This document shows, in pieces, positions 21,198-30,049 of a stretch of 64,000 nucleotides of DNA; positions within the stretch are counted from its first letter, which is position 1, and each line of letters begins with the position of its first letter. The notes under the pieces were generated by a model. It searched no databases and was not told the DNA's origin. It saw only the letters and a program-made list of their open reading frames with translations. The translations under genes and the position numbers were made by a program. Source of the DNA: Pseudomonas sp. RSB 5.4 (GTDB taxonomy: Bacteria > Pseudomonadota > Gammaproteobacteria > Pseudomonadales > Pseudomonadaceae); contig NZ_CP146986.1 in the NCBI RefSeq assembly GCF_037126175.1, positions 4,349,001-4,413,000 of the forward strand, read 5' to 3'.

Positions 21198-21845
21198 TCA
21201 GAGGTAGTACATGTCGAAGGTGACCGAGCCATCGAGCGGGATCTCGCTGGCGATCGGCAGCGCGTTACTCGGGCCAATGATCGGCAACAGGCTCATCGGA
21301 AACCCGTGATGGCGCGCCGCGACCGGGCCGGCTGCCACGGTACCCCAGGAGTACAGCGCCGGGGCATTGCTCACCAGCGGCGAGGAAGGCAATTGCCACG
21401 CCGGCGCCGCCAGGGTGCGGGTCATCAGGGTCTGCTGGATACCGTCGGCTTCCGGACGCCCGTGGCGCAGAGCGAAGCCGCCGATACGGATGCCGCCGAT
21501 TTCGCCTAGCCCGTAAAACAAGGCCGGATCGCTGTTACCGGCGCCATCGTTGATGCCCGGCAGTTTGGTTGCCGCACGATTGTCTCTGACCGACACCTCC
21601 ACCGGCGCCGGCGCATCGCAATTGATGTGCAGCGAAATATCGTGAGTCGGCAGCAGCGTCTGTGTGGTCTTGTTCAGTGTGGCCGCCGAAATCTTGCGCA
21701 GATCGACGGTGCCACCACCGGCAAATGCCGGGATGCACGAGGTCGGAATAATGGTTCCGATCACGTTCAGATCCACGCTCTCGGCAGCGGCCAGCGTCGG
21801 CAATACCGCGGCCGCGATGGCCGCCATCCATGTTGTTTTTTTCAT
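21198..21845 (-). CDS. DUF1120-family fimbrial major subunit-like protein
   Basis: 215 residues. Signal peptide WMAAIAAAVLPTLAAA, then VDLNVIGTIIPTSCIPAFAG, SLHINCDAPAPVEVSVRDNR and a C-terminal VTFDMYYL beta strand, the DUF1120 pattern seen beside chaperone-usher genes in Pseudomonas. First gene of the cluster, so probably the main pilus subunit (inference). Confidence 0.8.
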   Translation of the reverse strand: MKKTTWMAAIAAAVLPTLAAAESVDLNVIGTIIPTSCIPAFAGGGTVDLRKISAATLNKTTQTLLPTHDISLHINCDAPAPVEVSVRDNRAATKLPGINDGAGNSDPALFYGLGEIGGIRIGGFALRHGRPEADGIQQTLMTRTLAAPAWQLPSSPLVSNAPALYSWGTVAAGPVAARHHGFPMSLLPIIGPSNALPIASEIPLDGSVTFDMYYL

Positions 21846-22142
21846 CAGTCCCTACTTGTTCGGCTATTTATAAATGGCAGGTATTCAGGACATCGCTTTC
21901 ACCGGGGCCGTGAATACCGGGGGCGATGATTTCCTTTTTTGCAGGATCCGTATGTAGGAATAGGCACCAACCAAGAGCGGAAAAAACGACATGGCAAATA
22001 GTCCAAAAACACATGCGAACTCATTCCTACTTTCGAACGACTAATTGTTTACACAGTGTGGCGAGGATCCGCCTGGAAGCGGTCGTTGAAATCCTCTGCA
22101 TGCCATACTCCGTCCCCCCCAGCCCCCAGCCGAGAAAGCAAC
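21846..22142. promoter_or_regulatory. Divergent promoter region, fimbrial cluster / phospholipase D
   Basis: 297 bp, noticeably AT-rich between 21850 and 22070, unlike flanking coding DNA. It must hold the fimbrial promoter (minus) and the PLD promoter (plus). I see no convincing operator. Confidence 0.45.
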
Positions 22143-23711
22143 GTGCGACCCGGAAAAAAATTGCTCGCTGTCTTTGTCCTGTGTTCGTTGGCCAGTGGTT
22201 GCGCCAATCTCGATGTAGCGCGTGAACCCAGCCAGGCGTTGCCGGCTGCCGGCTCCGCATTCGGTCGCTCGATTCAGGCACAGGCGGCGCCCTATCAGGG
22301 CCGCTCCGGATTCCGCCTGCTGTCCAACAGCACTGAGGCCTTCACCGCTCGCGCCGAACTGATCCGCAATGCGCAAACCAGCCTCGACTTGCAGTACTAC
22401 ATCGTCCACGACGGCGTCAGCACGCGGATGCTCGTGGAAGAACTGCTCAAGGCCGCCGACCGTGGCGTGCGCGTACGCATCCTGCTCGACGACACCACCA
22501 GCGACGGCCTCGACACGATCATCGCCACGCTGGCGGCGCATCCACAGATCCAGATCCGCCTGTTCAATCCACTGCACCTGGGCCGCAGCACGGGCGTGAC
22601 CCGCGCCGCCGGCCGCCTGTTCAACCTGTCGCTGCAACACCGTCGCATGCACAACAAGTTGTGGCTGGCGGACAACAGCGTGGCCATCGTCGGCGGGCGC
22701 AATCTGGGCGACGAGTATTTCGATGCCGAGCCAAACCTGAATTTCACCGACATCGACATGCTCAGCGTCGGCCCGGTGGCCGAGCAGCTTGGGCACAGTT
22801 TCGATCAGTACTGGAACAGCGCGCTGAGCAAGCCGATCGACGAATTCCTCTCCAGCAAACCGAGCACCAAAGACCTGCAGAACACCCGCACGCGCCTCAA
22901 AGAATCGCTGGATGAAACCCGCAAACAGAACCACGCGCTGTATCAACAGCTGATGACGTTCAAGACCGCGCCGCGCATGGACATCTGGCGCAAGGAACTG
23001 ATCTGGGCCTGGAACCAGGCGCTGTGGGATGCGCCGAGCAAGGTGCTGGCCAAGGACGAACCGGACCCGCAACTGCTGCTGACCACGCAACTGGCGCCGG
23101 AACTGCGCGGCGTCAGCAAAGAACTGATCATGATCTCGGCGTACTTCGTTCCCGGCCAGCCGGGGCTGGTGTACCTGACCGGGCGTGCCGACGCCGGGGT
23201 CTCGGTGAGTCTGCTGACCAACTCGCTGGAGGCTACTGATGTGCCGGCGGTGCACGGCGGTTATGCGCCGTATCGCAAGGCACTGCTGGAGCACGGGGTA
23301 AAACTGTATGAACTGCGCCGCCAGCCTGGGGATAACTATGGCAGCGGCCCACACCTGTTCTACAGCAAGTCATTCCGGGGTTCGGATTCCAGCCTGCACA
23401 GCAAGGCGATGATTTTCGACCGGCAGAAAGCGTTCATCGGCTCGTTCAACTTCGACCCGCGCTCGGTGCTGTGGAACACCGAGGTCGGGGTCCTGGTGGA
23501 CAGCCCGGAACTGGCCGAACGCGCACGCGAACTGGCCTTGCAAGGCATGGCACCGGCACTGAGTTATGAGGCGAAACTGCAGGATGGCAAGATCGTCTGG
23601 GTGACCGAGGACAACGGCCAGATGCACACGCTGACCAAGGAACCCGGGAGCTGGTGGCGGCGGTTCAATGCGTGGTTCAGCACCACTGTCGGTCTGGAGC
23701 GGATGCTTTAA
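22143..23711 (+). CDS. Phospholipase D-family lipoprotein (ClsC-like cardiolipin synthase)
   Basis: 522 residues. Lipobox CSLASGC with Cys20 after a lysine-bearing signal, so a lipoprotein. Two HKD motifs: H170-N-K-L-W-L-A-D followed by GGRNLGDEY, and LHSKAMIFD near residue 420 followed by GSFNFDPRS. The double GGRN/GSFN pattern is typical of ClsC-type cardiolipin synthases. GTG at 22143 is preferred since it begins the signal peptide and has GAGAAAG upstream; longer starts give non-signal sequence. Confidence 0.88.
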   Translation: MRPGKKLLAVFVLCSLASGCANLDVAREPSQALPAAGSAFGRSIQAQAAPYQGRSGFRLLSNSTEAFTARAELIRNAQTSLDLQYYIVHDGVSTRMLVEELLKAADRGVRVRILLDDTTSDGLDTIIATLAAHPQIQIRLFNPLHLGRSTGVTRAAGRLFNLSLQHRRMHNKLWLADNSVAIVGGRNLGDEYFDAEPNLNFTDIDMLSVGPVAEQLGHSFDQYWNSALSKPIDEFLSSKPSTKDLQNTRTRLKESLDETRKQNHALYQQLMTFKTAPRMDIWRKELIWAWNQALWDAPSKVLAKDEPDPQLLLTTQLAPELRGVSKELIMISAYFVPGQPGLVYLTGRADAGVSVSLLTNSLEATDVPAVHGGYAPYRKALLEHGVKLYELRRQPGDNYGSGPHLFYSKSFRGSDSSLHSKAMIFDRQKAFIGSFNFDPRSVLWNTEVGVLVDSPELAERARELALQGMAPALSYEAKLQDGKIVWVTEDNGQMHTLTKEPGSWWRRFNAWFSTTVGLERML

Positions 23712-23716
23712 AAAGC

Positions 23717-23793
23717 AAAAGATCGCAGCCTGCGGCAGCTCCTACACTGGAATGCGGTTTCCCTGTAGGAGCTGCCGCAGGCTGCGATCTTTT
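23717..23793. repeat. REP-type inverted repeat, family B
   Basis: Opposed 30-nt units AAAAGATCGCAGCCTGCGGC... with a 17-nt centre, between the convergent PLD and MFS genes. Confidence 0.9.
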
Positions 23794-23797
23794 GACC

Positions 23798-24940
23798 TTA
23801 AGCCGTTTGCACCGTGCCGAACGCACCTTGGCGCATCAGCAGAATCACCAACCCGAACGCCCCCACCGCCATCAACAGCGGCAACGCATGCCCGCTGATC
23901 CACTGGCTGCCCGCCCCCGCCATCAATGGCCCGATCAGACAACCGACACCCCATAGCTGCGCAATGTGCGCATTGGCGCGCACCAGCGCATCGTCGCGAT
24001 AACGCTCGCCGATCAGGATCAGTGACAAGGTGAACAGCCCACCGGCACTGGCCCCGAACAACACCCACAACGGCCAGATCAGCAGCGTGTCGATCAACAG
24101 CGGAATCGCCAGGCTCGACAGCATCAACACCACCGCGCATCCGGTGAACAAGGTACGTCGCGACAGGTAGTCCGCCAACGCACCAATCGGCAGTTGCAGC
24201 AGCGCATCGCCGACCACCACCGTGCTGACCATCGCCAACGCGATCTCGGCAGTAAAGCCCTGCTGCAGGCAATACACCGGCAACAACGTGAGGATCATCG
24301 CCTCGAACGCAGCGAACAGTGACACCGCCCAGGCAATCGCCGGCAGCTCGCGGGCAAAACCCCACAGATCGCTGAACGTCACACTGCTGGCTTCACTACT
24401 CGGCGCACCGCTGCGGCCCATCAACAGCAATGGCGAGACTGTCAGCAGCCCGACGCCAACCCAGAACCCGTAATCGTGCTCAGTGCCGAGCGCACCCAGC
24501 AGCAGCGGACCAGACAGTTGGCTCAGCGCATAGCTGCTGCCATACAGCGCCACCAGCCGACCGCGCCAGTGTTCGACGACCAGTTGATTGATCCAGCTCT
24601 CGCCAAGGATGAACACGATGGTCAGGATCACCCCGATCATCAGCCGCAGCACCAGCCAGATCGGATAGCTGGGTAACAACGCCAGCAAGCCGATCGACAA
24701 CGCACCCGCCCACAGGCACAGACGCATCAGGTTCGCCGTGCCGAAACGCGCCGCCAAGTGACTGGAAATCTTCGCCCCCAGCAGCACGCCAATCGCCGGC
24801 ATCGCCGCCATCACGCCAATGGCAAAGGAGCCATAACCCCAGCTTTCCAGACGCAACGACACCAACGGCATGCTGACCCCCAGGGCCAGACCGACACTCA
24901 AGACAGACGCCAACACGGCGAAATACGTCGCCCAACGCAT
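23798..24940 (-). CDS. MFS transporter (YcaD/major facilitator family)
   Basis: 380 residues with about twelve hydrophobic helices and loop motifs LLGAKISSHLAARFG, FILGESWINQLVVEHWRGR and ALADYLSRRTLF, as in small YcaD-like MFS exporters. ATG at 24940 has AGGAG 8 nt upstream; an ATG at 24976 lies inside repeat-proximal sequence and is less likely. Substrate unknown. Confidence 0.88.
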   Translation of the reverse strand: MRWATYFAVLASVLSVGLALGVSMPLVSLRLESWGYGSFAIGVMAAMPAIGVLLGAKISSHLAARFGTANLMRLCLWAGALSIGLLALLPSYPIWLVLRLMIGVILTIVFILGESWINQLVVEHWRGRLVALYGSSYALSQLSGPLLLGALGTEHDYGFWVGVGLLTVSPLLLMGRSGAPSSEASSVTFSDLWGFARELPAIAWAVSLFAAFEAMILTLLPVYCLQQGFTAEIALAMVSTVVVGDALLQLPIGALADYLSRRTLFTGCAVVLMLSSLAIPLLIDTLLIWPLWVLFGASAGGLFTLSLILIGERYRDDALVRANAHIAQLWGVGCLIGPLMAGAGSQWISGHALPLLMAVGAFGLVILLMRQGAFGTVQTA

Positions 24941-24984
24941 GGTCCACGCTCCTGTGGATATTCTTATGTGCGCCACAAAATCAC

Positions 24985-25130
24985 TGTGGGAGCAAACCCT
25001 GTGGAGAGGGGATTCATCCCCGACAGGTCGCGCAGCGACCTCAAAACCTGCATATCAAATGCACTGGTTTTGCGACTGCTTCGCAGCCGATCGGGGATAA
25101 ATCCCCTCACCACAGAGACTTGCTCCCACA
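24985..25130. repeat. Composite REP-like inverted repeat, family E (GTGG[AT]GAGGGGATTTATCCCCGA)
   Basis: Outer pair TGTGGGAGCAAACCCTGTGG ... TTGCTCCCACAGGGG encloses an inner pair GAGGGGATTCATCCCCGA ... TCGGGGATAAATCCCCTC, with GCGCAGCGAC / GCTTCGCAGC near the middle. It is a nested palindrome of about 146 bp. Another copy of the inner type is at 51901. Confidence 0.85.
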
Positions 25131-25148
25131 GGGGATCTCCGTAAGTTC

Positions 25149-25173
25149 GGGAGCCTGAACGAATCAGGCTCCC
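25149..25173 (-). terminator. Hairpin 3' of kauB
   Basis: GGGAGCCTGA / TCAGGCTCCC, a 10-bp stem with a 5-nt loop starting 10 nt past the kauB stop. No T run follows, so it may be a stability hairpin rather than a full terminator. Confidence 0.5.
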
Positions 25174-25182
25174 GCTAACGGC

Positions 25183-26676
25183 TTACAGCTTGATCCACGT
25201 CGCCTTCAGCTCGGTGTACTTGTCGAACGCGTGCAGCGACTTGTCGCGACCGTTGCCCGACTGCTTGAAGCCGCCGAACGGTGCGGTCATGTCGCCGCCG
25301 TCGTACTGGTTGACCCACACGCTACCGGCACGCAGCGCCTTGGCGGTCAGGTGCGCCTTGGAAATGTCCTGAGTCCATACCGCTGCGGCCAGGCCATACG
25401 GCGTGTCGTTGGCGATCTGGATCGCTTCTTCCGCAGTGTCGAAGGCGATGACCGACAGCACCGGGCCGAAGATCTCTTCCTGAGCGATCTTCATCGCGTT
25501 GCTCACGCCGTCGAAAATCGTCGGTTCGACGTAAGTACCACCGGTTTCCTGAAGGATGCGCTTGCCGCCGGCCACCAGTTTGGCGCCGTCGCTGTGACCG
25601 GACTCGATGTACGACAGCACGGTGTTCATCTGCTGGGTATCGACCAGCGCACCGACGTTGGTCGCCGGGTCCAGCGGATTGCCCGGCTTCCAGGCTTTCA
25701 GCGCCTCGATCACCATCGGCAGGAATTTGTCCTTGATCGAACGCTCGACCAGCAGCCGTGAACCGGCGGTGCAGACTTCGCCCTGGTTGAAGGCGATGGC
25801 ACTGGCGGCGGATTCGGCAGCGGCTTGCAGATCCGGCGCATCGGCGAAGACAATGTTCGGGCTTTTGCCGCCGGCCTCCAGCCACACGCGCTTCATGTTC
25901 GATTCGCCGGCGTAGATCATCAGTTGCTTGGCGATCTTGGTCGAGCCGGTGAACACCAGGGTGTCGACGTCATTGTGTAGCGCCAGCGCCTTGCCAACAG
26001 TGTGGCCGTAGCCCGGCAGCACGTTGAGTACGCCTTTCGGAATACCGGCTTCCACTGCCAGCGCAGCGATGCGGATGGCAGTCAGTGGGGATTTTTCCGA
26101 CGGCTTGAGGATCACCGAGTTACCGGTCGACAGCGCCGGGCCGAGTTTCCAGCAGGCCATCATCAGCGGGAAGTTCCACGGCACGATGGCGCCGACCACG
26201 CCCACCGGCTCGCGGGTCACCAGACCCAGTTGATCATGCGGCGTGGCGGCGACTTCGTCGTAGATCTTGTCGATCGCCTCACCGCTCCAGCTCAGCGCTT
26301 GCGCCGCGCCTGGGATGTCGATGTACAGCGAGTCGCTGATCGGCTTGCCCATGTCGAGCGTTTCGAGCAACGCCAGCTCTTCAGCGTGCTGCTTGAGCAG
26401 GCTGGCGAAACGAATCATGGTGGCTTTGCGTTTGCTCGGCGCCAGGCGCGACCAGACGCCGGAATTGAACGTGGCACGGGCGTTTTCCACGGCGCGCTGG
26501 GCGTCGGCGGCGTCACAGCTGGCGATCTTGCCCAGCAGACGGCCATCGACCGGACTGATGCACTCGAAAGTCTCGCCGGAGACGGCGTCGGTGTATTCGC
26601 CGTTGAGGTAGGCGCGGCCTTCGATCTTCAGGTCGCGAGCACGTTGTTCCCAATCGGCACGAGTCAGGGTGGTCAT
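25183..26676 (-). CDS. kauB: NAD(P)+ aldehyde dehydrogenase, KauB/PuuC-like (polyamine pathway)
   Basis: 497 residues. ALDH landmarks: VGAIVPWNFPLMMACWKLGP, LEAGGKSPNIVFADAP with the general-base Glu, FNQGEVCTAGSRLL with the nucleophilic Cys near 300, and EEIFGPVLSVIAF. By position this is PA5312 (KauB/PauC), which oxidises 4-guanidinobutyraldehyde and gamma-glutamylaminobutyraldehydes. In P. aeruginosa a transaminase follows; here it is absent from the window. Confidence 0.88.
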   Translation of the reverse strand: MTTLTRADWEQRARDLKIEGRAYLNGEYTDAVSGETFECISPVDGRLLGKIASCDAADAQRAVENARATFNSGVWSRLAPSKRKATMIRFASLLKQHAEELALLETLDMGKPISDSLYIDIPGAAQALSWSGEAIDKIYDEVAATPHDQLGLVTREPVGVVGAIVPWNFPLMMACWKLGPALSTGNSVILKPSEKSPLTAIRIAALAVEAGIPKGVLNVLPGYGHTVGKALALHNDVDTLVFTGSTKIAKQLMIYAGESNMKRVWLEAGGKSPNIVFADAPDLQAAAESAASAIAFNQGEVCTAGSRLLVERSIKDKFLPMVIEALKAWKPGNPLDPATNVGALVDTQQMNTVLSYIESGHSDGAKLVAGGKRILQETGGTYVEPTIFDGVSNAMKIAQEEIFGPVLSVIAFDTAEEAIQIANDTPYGLAAAVWTQDISKAHLTAKALRAGSVWVNQYDGGDMTAPFGGFKQSGNGRDKSLHAFDKYTELKATWIKL

Positions 26677-26904
26677 TCGAGTGTCCTCCTCTTGTTGAAT
26701 AGAGCGCCGCGTTCTTCGCGGACGTCTTCAGGAATGCTGCCCGGCCGGCCTGCTTTTTCGGCCCAAGGCACCCGCCACCCTAAACCAGCGGCCGGGGTTG
26801 TTTCAATATATTTGACATAAGCGCGCCATACGGCCTTGCGGTGTTCATTTTAATAAACATAGACTTTGGCCCTTTCAAGCCACCGCGCCGTCATCACGGG
26901 AGAA

Positions 26905-26912
26905 AACAACAA
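26905..26912 (+). promoter_or_regulatory. CA motif (AACAACAA) at a ribosome-binding site: possible Hfq-Crc target
   Basis: AACAACAA fills the space between the GGGAG Shine-Dalgarno and the ATG of the cupin gene, overlapping the A of ATG. It fits the AAYAAYAA A-rich motif to which Hfq and Crc bind to block translation in Pseudomonas. Binding here is inferred only. Confidence 0.5.
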
Positions 26913-27274
26913 TGAACATCCAGTACGTCGTCGATATCAGCCTGACCACCAGCACAGCCGAACGCTATCGCCCGGACCCGGCCAAAGTGCTCAAGGGCGA
27001 TCCCGAGCAAGCGGTGTTCAATCAGTACGACAGCCCTTGTGGGCAGATGGGCGTCGGCGTGTGGGAAGGCGCGGTCGGGCAGTGGACGGTGAACTACACC
27101 GAGCATGAATACTGCGAAATTCTGCAGGGGGTTTCGGTGCTGCGCGACAGCGACGGCAATGCCAAGACCTTGCGTGTTGGCGACCGCTTCGTGATTCCGG
27201 CCGGCTTTCGTGGCACTTGGGAAGTGCTGGAGGCTTGCCGCAAGATCTATGTGATCTTTGAGCAGAAGGCTTGA
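26912..27274 (+). CDS. Small cupin-domain protein (DUF861-like)
   Basis: 120 residues forming one cupin barrel: GVWEGAVGQWTVNYTEHEYCEIL carries the first metal-type motif and GDRFVIPAGFRGTWEVLE the second. These resemble the ureidoglycine aminohydrolase-type cupins often found beside polyamine or amino-acid catabolic genes. GGGAG lies 9 nt before the ATG. Divergent from kauB. Function not established. Confidence 0.82.
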   Translation: MNIQYVVDISLTTSTAERYRPDPAKVLKGDPEQAVFNQYDSPCGQMGVGVWEGAVGQWTVNYTEHEYCEILQGVSVLRDSDGNAKTLRVGDRFVIPAGFRGTWEVLEACRKIYVIFEQKA

Positions 27275-27298
27275 GGATTTTCGCTGACTGATCCGGCC

Positions 27299-27394
27299 TC
27301 TTCGCGAGCAAGCCCGCTCCCACAGTAATTGCGCGATGACGCAGATATTGTGTTCACAGAGATCAAATGTGGGAGCGGGCTTGCTCGCGAAGAG
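27299..27394. repeat. REP-type pair, family A, reversed arrangement
   Basis: Here the two units face the other way from the remaining family-A pairs: TTCGCGAGC...CCCAC comes first and GTGGG...GCGAA second, separated by about 45 nt. It lies between the convergent cupin and rpmG genes. Confidence 0.88.
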
Positions 27395-27427
27395 ATCCGG
27401 CCAGACACCGCAGAAATCCGAGGCAAC

Positions 27428-27464
27428 AAAAAAAGGCCCGTATCGTGAGATACGGGCCTTTTTT
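27428..27464 (-). terminator. Rho-independent terminator of rpmBG
   Basis: A7 + GGCCCGTATC, loop GTGA, GATACGGGCC + T6: a perfect 10-bp GC-rich stem with flanking A/T runs, 20 nt downstream of rpmG. Symmetric, so it could also stop the cupin transcript. Confidence 0.95.
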
Positions 27465-27483
27465 CGTAGTCGGGAAAAATCAA

Positions 27484-27639
27484 TTACTTGATTTTGCCTT
27501 CCTTGTAGATCACGTGCTTACGAACAACCGGATCATATTTCTTGATCTCGATTTTGTCCGGAGTAGTACGCTTGTTCTTGTCGGTAGTGTAGAAGTGACC
27601 AGTACCGGCGCTCGAGATCAAACGAATCAATTCACGCAT
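27484..27639 (-). CDS. rpmG: 50S ribosomal protein L33
   Basis: 51 residues, beginning [19 protein letters not shown] and ending YKEGKIK. It is the cysteine-free (C-) form with no zinc ribbon, as in other gammaproteobacteria. 11 nt downstream of rpmB and co-transcribed with it. Confidence 0.98.
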   Translation of the reverse strand: MRELIRLISSAGTGHFYTTDKNKRTTPDKIEIKKYDPVVRKHVIYKEGKIK

Positions 27640-27650
27640 GATTAGCTCCC

Positions 27651-27884
27651 TTAAATCTTGCCATCGCGGCGAAGTTCGGCGAGCACGACACTGATGCCAC
27701 GCTTGTCGATGATGCGCATGCCTTTGGCAGATACGCGCAGACGCACAAAACGTTTCTCTTCTTCAACCCAGAAGCGGTGATGCTGCAGGTTCGGCAGGAA
27801 ACGACGACGGGTTTTGTTGTTTGCGTGGGAAATGTTATTCCCGGTTACCGGACCCTTACCGGTAACTTGACATACTCTCGACAT
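27651..27884 (-). CDS. rpmB: 50S ribosomal protein L28
   Basis: 77 residues starting [20 protein letters not shown], the universal L28 opening, followed by a basic tail. First gene of rpmBG; a candidate promoter and leader hairpin lie upstream. Confidence 0.98.
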   Translation of the reverse strand: MSRVCQVTGKGPVTGNNISHANNKTRRRFLPNLQHHRFWVEEEKRFVRLRVSAKGMRIIDKRGISVVLAELRRDGKI

Positions 27885-28328
27885 GCCTCAGCCCTCTAAA
27901 ACCACATGCCCAACCCGGCATGGGTTGGCCGCTTAATCTCTCAGTCATTTGGCGCCAGGCGCCGCGTTTCTTTAGAGGTCTTACCGGCTACACCTACAGT
28001 GAAGGAACCGGGCCCCTAGAAAAGAGCGCTGCTTTATACCAGAAAGACCGGGGTGCAACAACAATCGATGTGCAATCAACCGGTAAAAAGGCACTTTTTC
28101 CGGCTGCGGACGCTTTGGATAAAGGCTGGCGCGAGTTTTGACCACTCGTCGCAGAAAACCGCTCTGACACAGGTTTCCGACTTTTCTGGGCGCACCGCGG
28201 TCAGAAAAACGCCACTGACCTGCCCCGAAAATAAAAAAGGGGATAGTCATTTGCAATCCAGCCCTCTAGGGTAACCCTTTTCCAGACTGCACCTGCAGAT
28301 GGCCTTCGATCTGTAAAGGAAGCCGACC
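27885..28328. other. 444-bp gene-free stretch upstream of rpmB and the peptide-binding protein
   Basis: Holds the rpmBG promoter and leader on the minus strand and the promoter of the peptide-binding protein gene on the plus strand. Visible structures: hairpin CCAACCC/GGGTTGG at 27910-27928, the short palindrome GGCGCC-AGG-CGCC near 27952, and CCGGTAAAAA/TTTTTCCGG near 28080-28100. Short open frames here have no family resemblance and are not called. Confidence 0.7.
28033..28061 (-). promoter_or_regulatory. Sigma-70 promoter for rpmBG
   Basis: On the minus strand TTGTTG, a 17-nt spacer and TATAAA give a good sigma-70 match about 150 nt upstream of the rpmB ATG, leaving a leader with one strong hairpin at 27910-27928. 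Confidence 0.6.
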
Positions 28329-29915
28329 ATGCGCCTCGCTGCCCTACCCCTGTTGCTCGCCCCGCTTCTGCTGAGCCCTCTGGCCCAGGCCGCCGCCCTG
28401 AGCGTCTGCACCGAGGCCAGCCCTGAAGGGTTCGACGTGGTGCAATACAACTCGCTGACCACCACCAATGCCTCGGCCGACGTGCTGATGAACCGCCTGG
28501 TGGACTTCGACACTGCCAGCGGCAAAGTCGTGCCGAGCCTGGCCGACAGCTGGGAAGTCAGCACCGACGGCCTGACTTATGTGTTCAAGCTGCACCCGCA
28601 GGTGAAGTTTCACAGCACCGACTATTTCAAGCCGAGCCGTACGCTGAGCGCCGAAGACGTCAAATTCAGCTTCGACCGCATGCTCGACCCGGCCAACCCA
28701 TGGCACAAAGTGGCGCAAAGCGGCTTCCCGCACGCGCAGTCCATGCAGTTGCCGGCGCTGATCAAGAAAATCGACGCACTCGATCCGCTGACCGTGCGCT
28801 TTACCCTCGACCACCCGGATTCGACGTTCCTCGCGACCCTGAGCATGGGTTTCGCCTCGATCTATTCCGCCGAATACGCCGACAAGCTGCTCAAGGCCGA
28901 CGCCACCGACAAGCTCAACAGCCAGCCGATCGGCACCGGCCCGTTTGTGTTCACGCGCTTCCAGAAAGACGCCTCGGTGCGCTACAAGGCCAACCCGGAC
29001 TACTTCGGCGGCAAGCCGGCGGTCGACCCGCTGATTTTCGCGATCACCCCGGATGCCAACGTGCGCCTGCAAAAGCTGCGGCGCAACGAGTGTCAGATCG
29101 CCCTGTCGCCGAAACCGCTGGACGTAAAGGCTGCGCAGGAAGAGCCGACTTTGAAAGTGGAAAAAACTGACGCGTTCATGACCGCTTTCGTCGGCATCAA
29201 CAGCCAGCATCCGCCGCTGGACAAGCCAGAAGTGCGGCAGGCGATCAACCTCGCCTTCGACAAGGCCAACTACGTCAAAGCCGTGTTCGAAGACACCGCA
29301 GAGCCGGCCAACGGCCCTTACCCGCCGAACACCTGGAGCTACGCGAAGAACCTGCCGGGCTATCCGCACGACGTGGCCAAAGCCAAGGCGTTGCTGGCCA
29401 AGGCCGGACTCAAGGATGGCTTCCAGACCACCATCTGGACCCGTCCGTCCGGCAGCCTGCTCAACCCCAATCCGAGCCTCGGTGCGCAGTTGCTGCAATC
29501 GGACCTGGCGGAAATCGGCATCCAGGCGGAAATCCGCGTGATCGAGTGGGGCGAATTGATTCGCCGCGCCAAGGCTGGCGAACATGACCTGCTGTTCATG
29601 GGCTGGGCCGGCGACAACGGCGACCCGGACAACTTCCTCACGCCGCAGTTTTCCTGCGCGGCGGTCAAGTCCGGCACCAACTTCGCCCGCTACTGCAATG
29701 CCGATCTGGACAAACTGATCAGCGCCGGCAAAACCACCAGCGAACAAGGCGTGCGCACCAAGCTGTATGAACAGGCCCAGGCGCAGATTCAACAGCAGGC
29801 GCTGTGGTTGCCGCTGGCGCACCCGACTGCCTATGCGCTGACGCGCAAGGATGTGCAGGGTTATTCCGTCAGCCCGTTTGGCCGGCAGGACTATTCCAGG
29901 GTCTCCTTGAAATAA
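28329..29915 (+). CDS. ABC transporter peptide-binding protein (DppA/OppA family)
   Basis: 528 residues. Cleavable signal peptide (LPLLLAPLLLSPLAQAAA), then the SBP family 5 fold: LADSWEVSTDGLTYVFKLHP, LSAEDVKFSFDRMLDP, PIGTGPFVFTRF and a C-terminal MGWAGDNGDPDNFLTP, typical of dipeptide binders. Periplasmic. No permease or ATPase genes follow, so it probably serves a transporter encoded elsewhere. AAAGGAAG precedes the ATG. Confidence 0.9.
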   Translation: MRLAALPLLLAPLLLSPLAQAAALSVCTEASPEGFDVVQYNSLTTTNASADVLMNRLVDFDTASGKVVPSLADSWEVSTDGLTYVFKLHPQVKFHSTDYFKPSRTLSAEDVKFSFDRMLDPANPWHKVAQSGFPHAQSMQLPALIKKIDALDPLTVRFTLDHPDSTFLATLSMGFASIYSAEYADKLLKADATDKLNSQPIGTGPFVFTRFQKDASVRYKANPDYFGGKPAVDPLIFAITPDANVRLQKLRRNECQIALSPKPLDVKAAQEEPTLKVEKTDAFMTAFVGINSQHPPLDKPEVRQAINLAFDKANYVKAVFEDTAEPANGPYPPNTWSYAKNLPGYPHDVAKAKALLAKAGLKDGFQTTIWTRPSGSLLNPNPSLGAQLLQSDLAEIGIQAEIRVIEWGELIRRAKAGEHDLLFMGWAGDNGDPDNFLTPQFSCAAVKSGTNFARYCNADLDKLISAGKTTSEQGVRTKLYEQAQAQIQQQALWLPLAHPTAYALTRKDVQGYSVSPFGRQDYSRVSLK

Positions 29916-29937
29916 CCCGCCACAACACAATTCCCCT

Positions 29938-30024
29938 GTGGGAGCGGGCTTGCTCGCGAAGGCGTCGGATCAGCCAAACTTTTATTGACTGACACATCGC
30001 CTTCGCGAGCAAGCCCGCTCCCAC
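29938..30024. repeat. REP-type inverted repeat, family A
   Basis: Two opposed family-A units between the convergent peptide-binding protein and radC genes. Confidence 0.9.
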
Positions 30025-30049
30025 AGGGGTTGGCGTTTGTTGTTGAAAG

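Noticed and set aside
25149..25173. Hairpin after kauB as a certain terminator
   Set aside because: No U run follows on the minus strand, so kept only at moderate confidence.
27920..28141. 73-codon plus-strand frame in the rpmB leader region
   Set aside because: Covers promoter and hairpins, no protein-like sequence.
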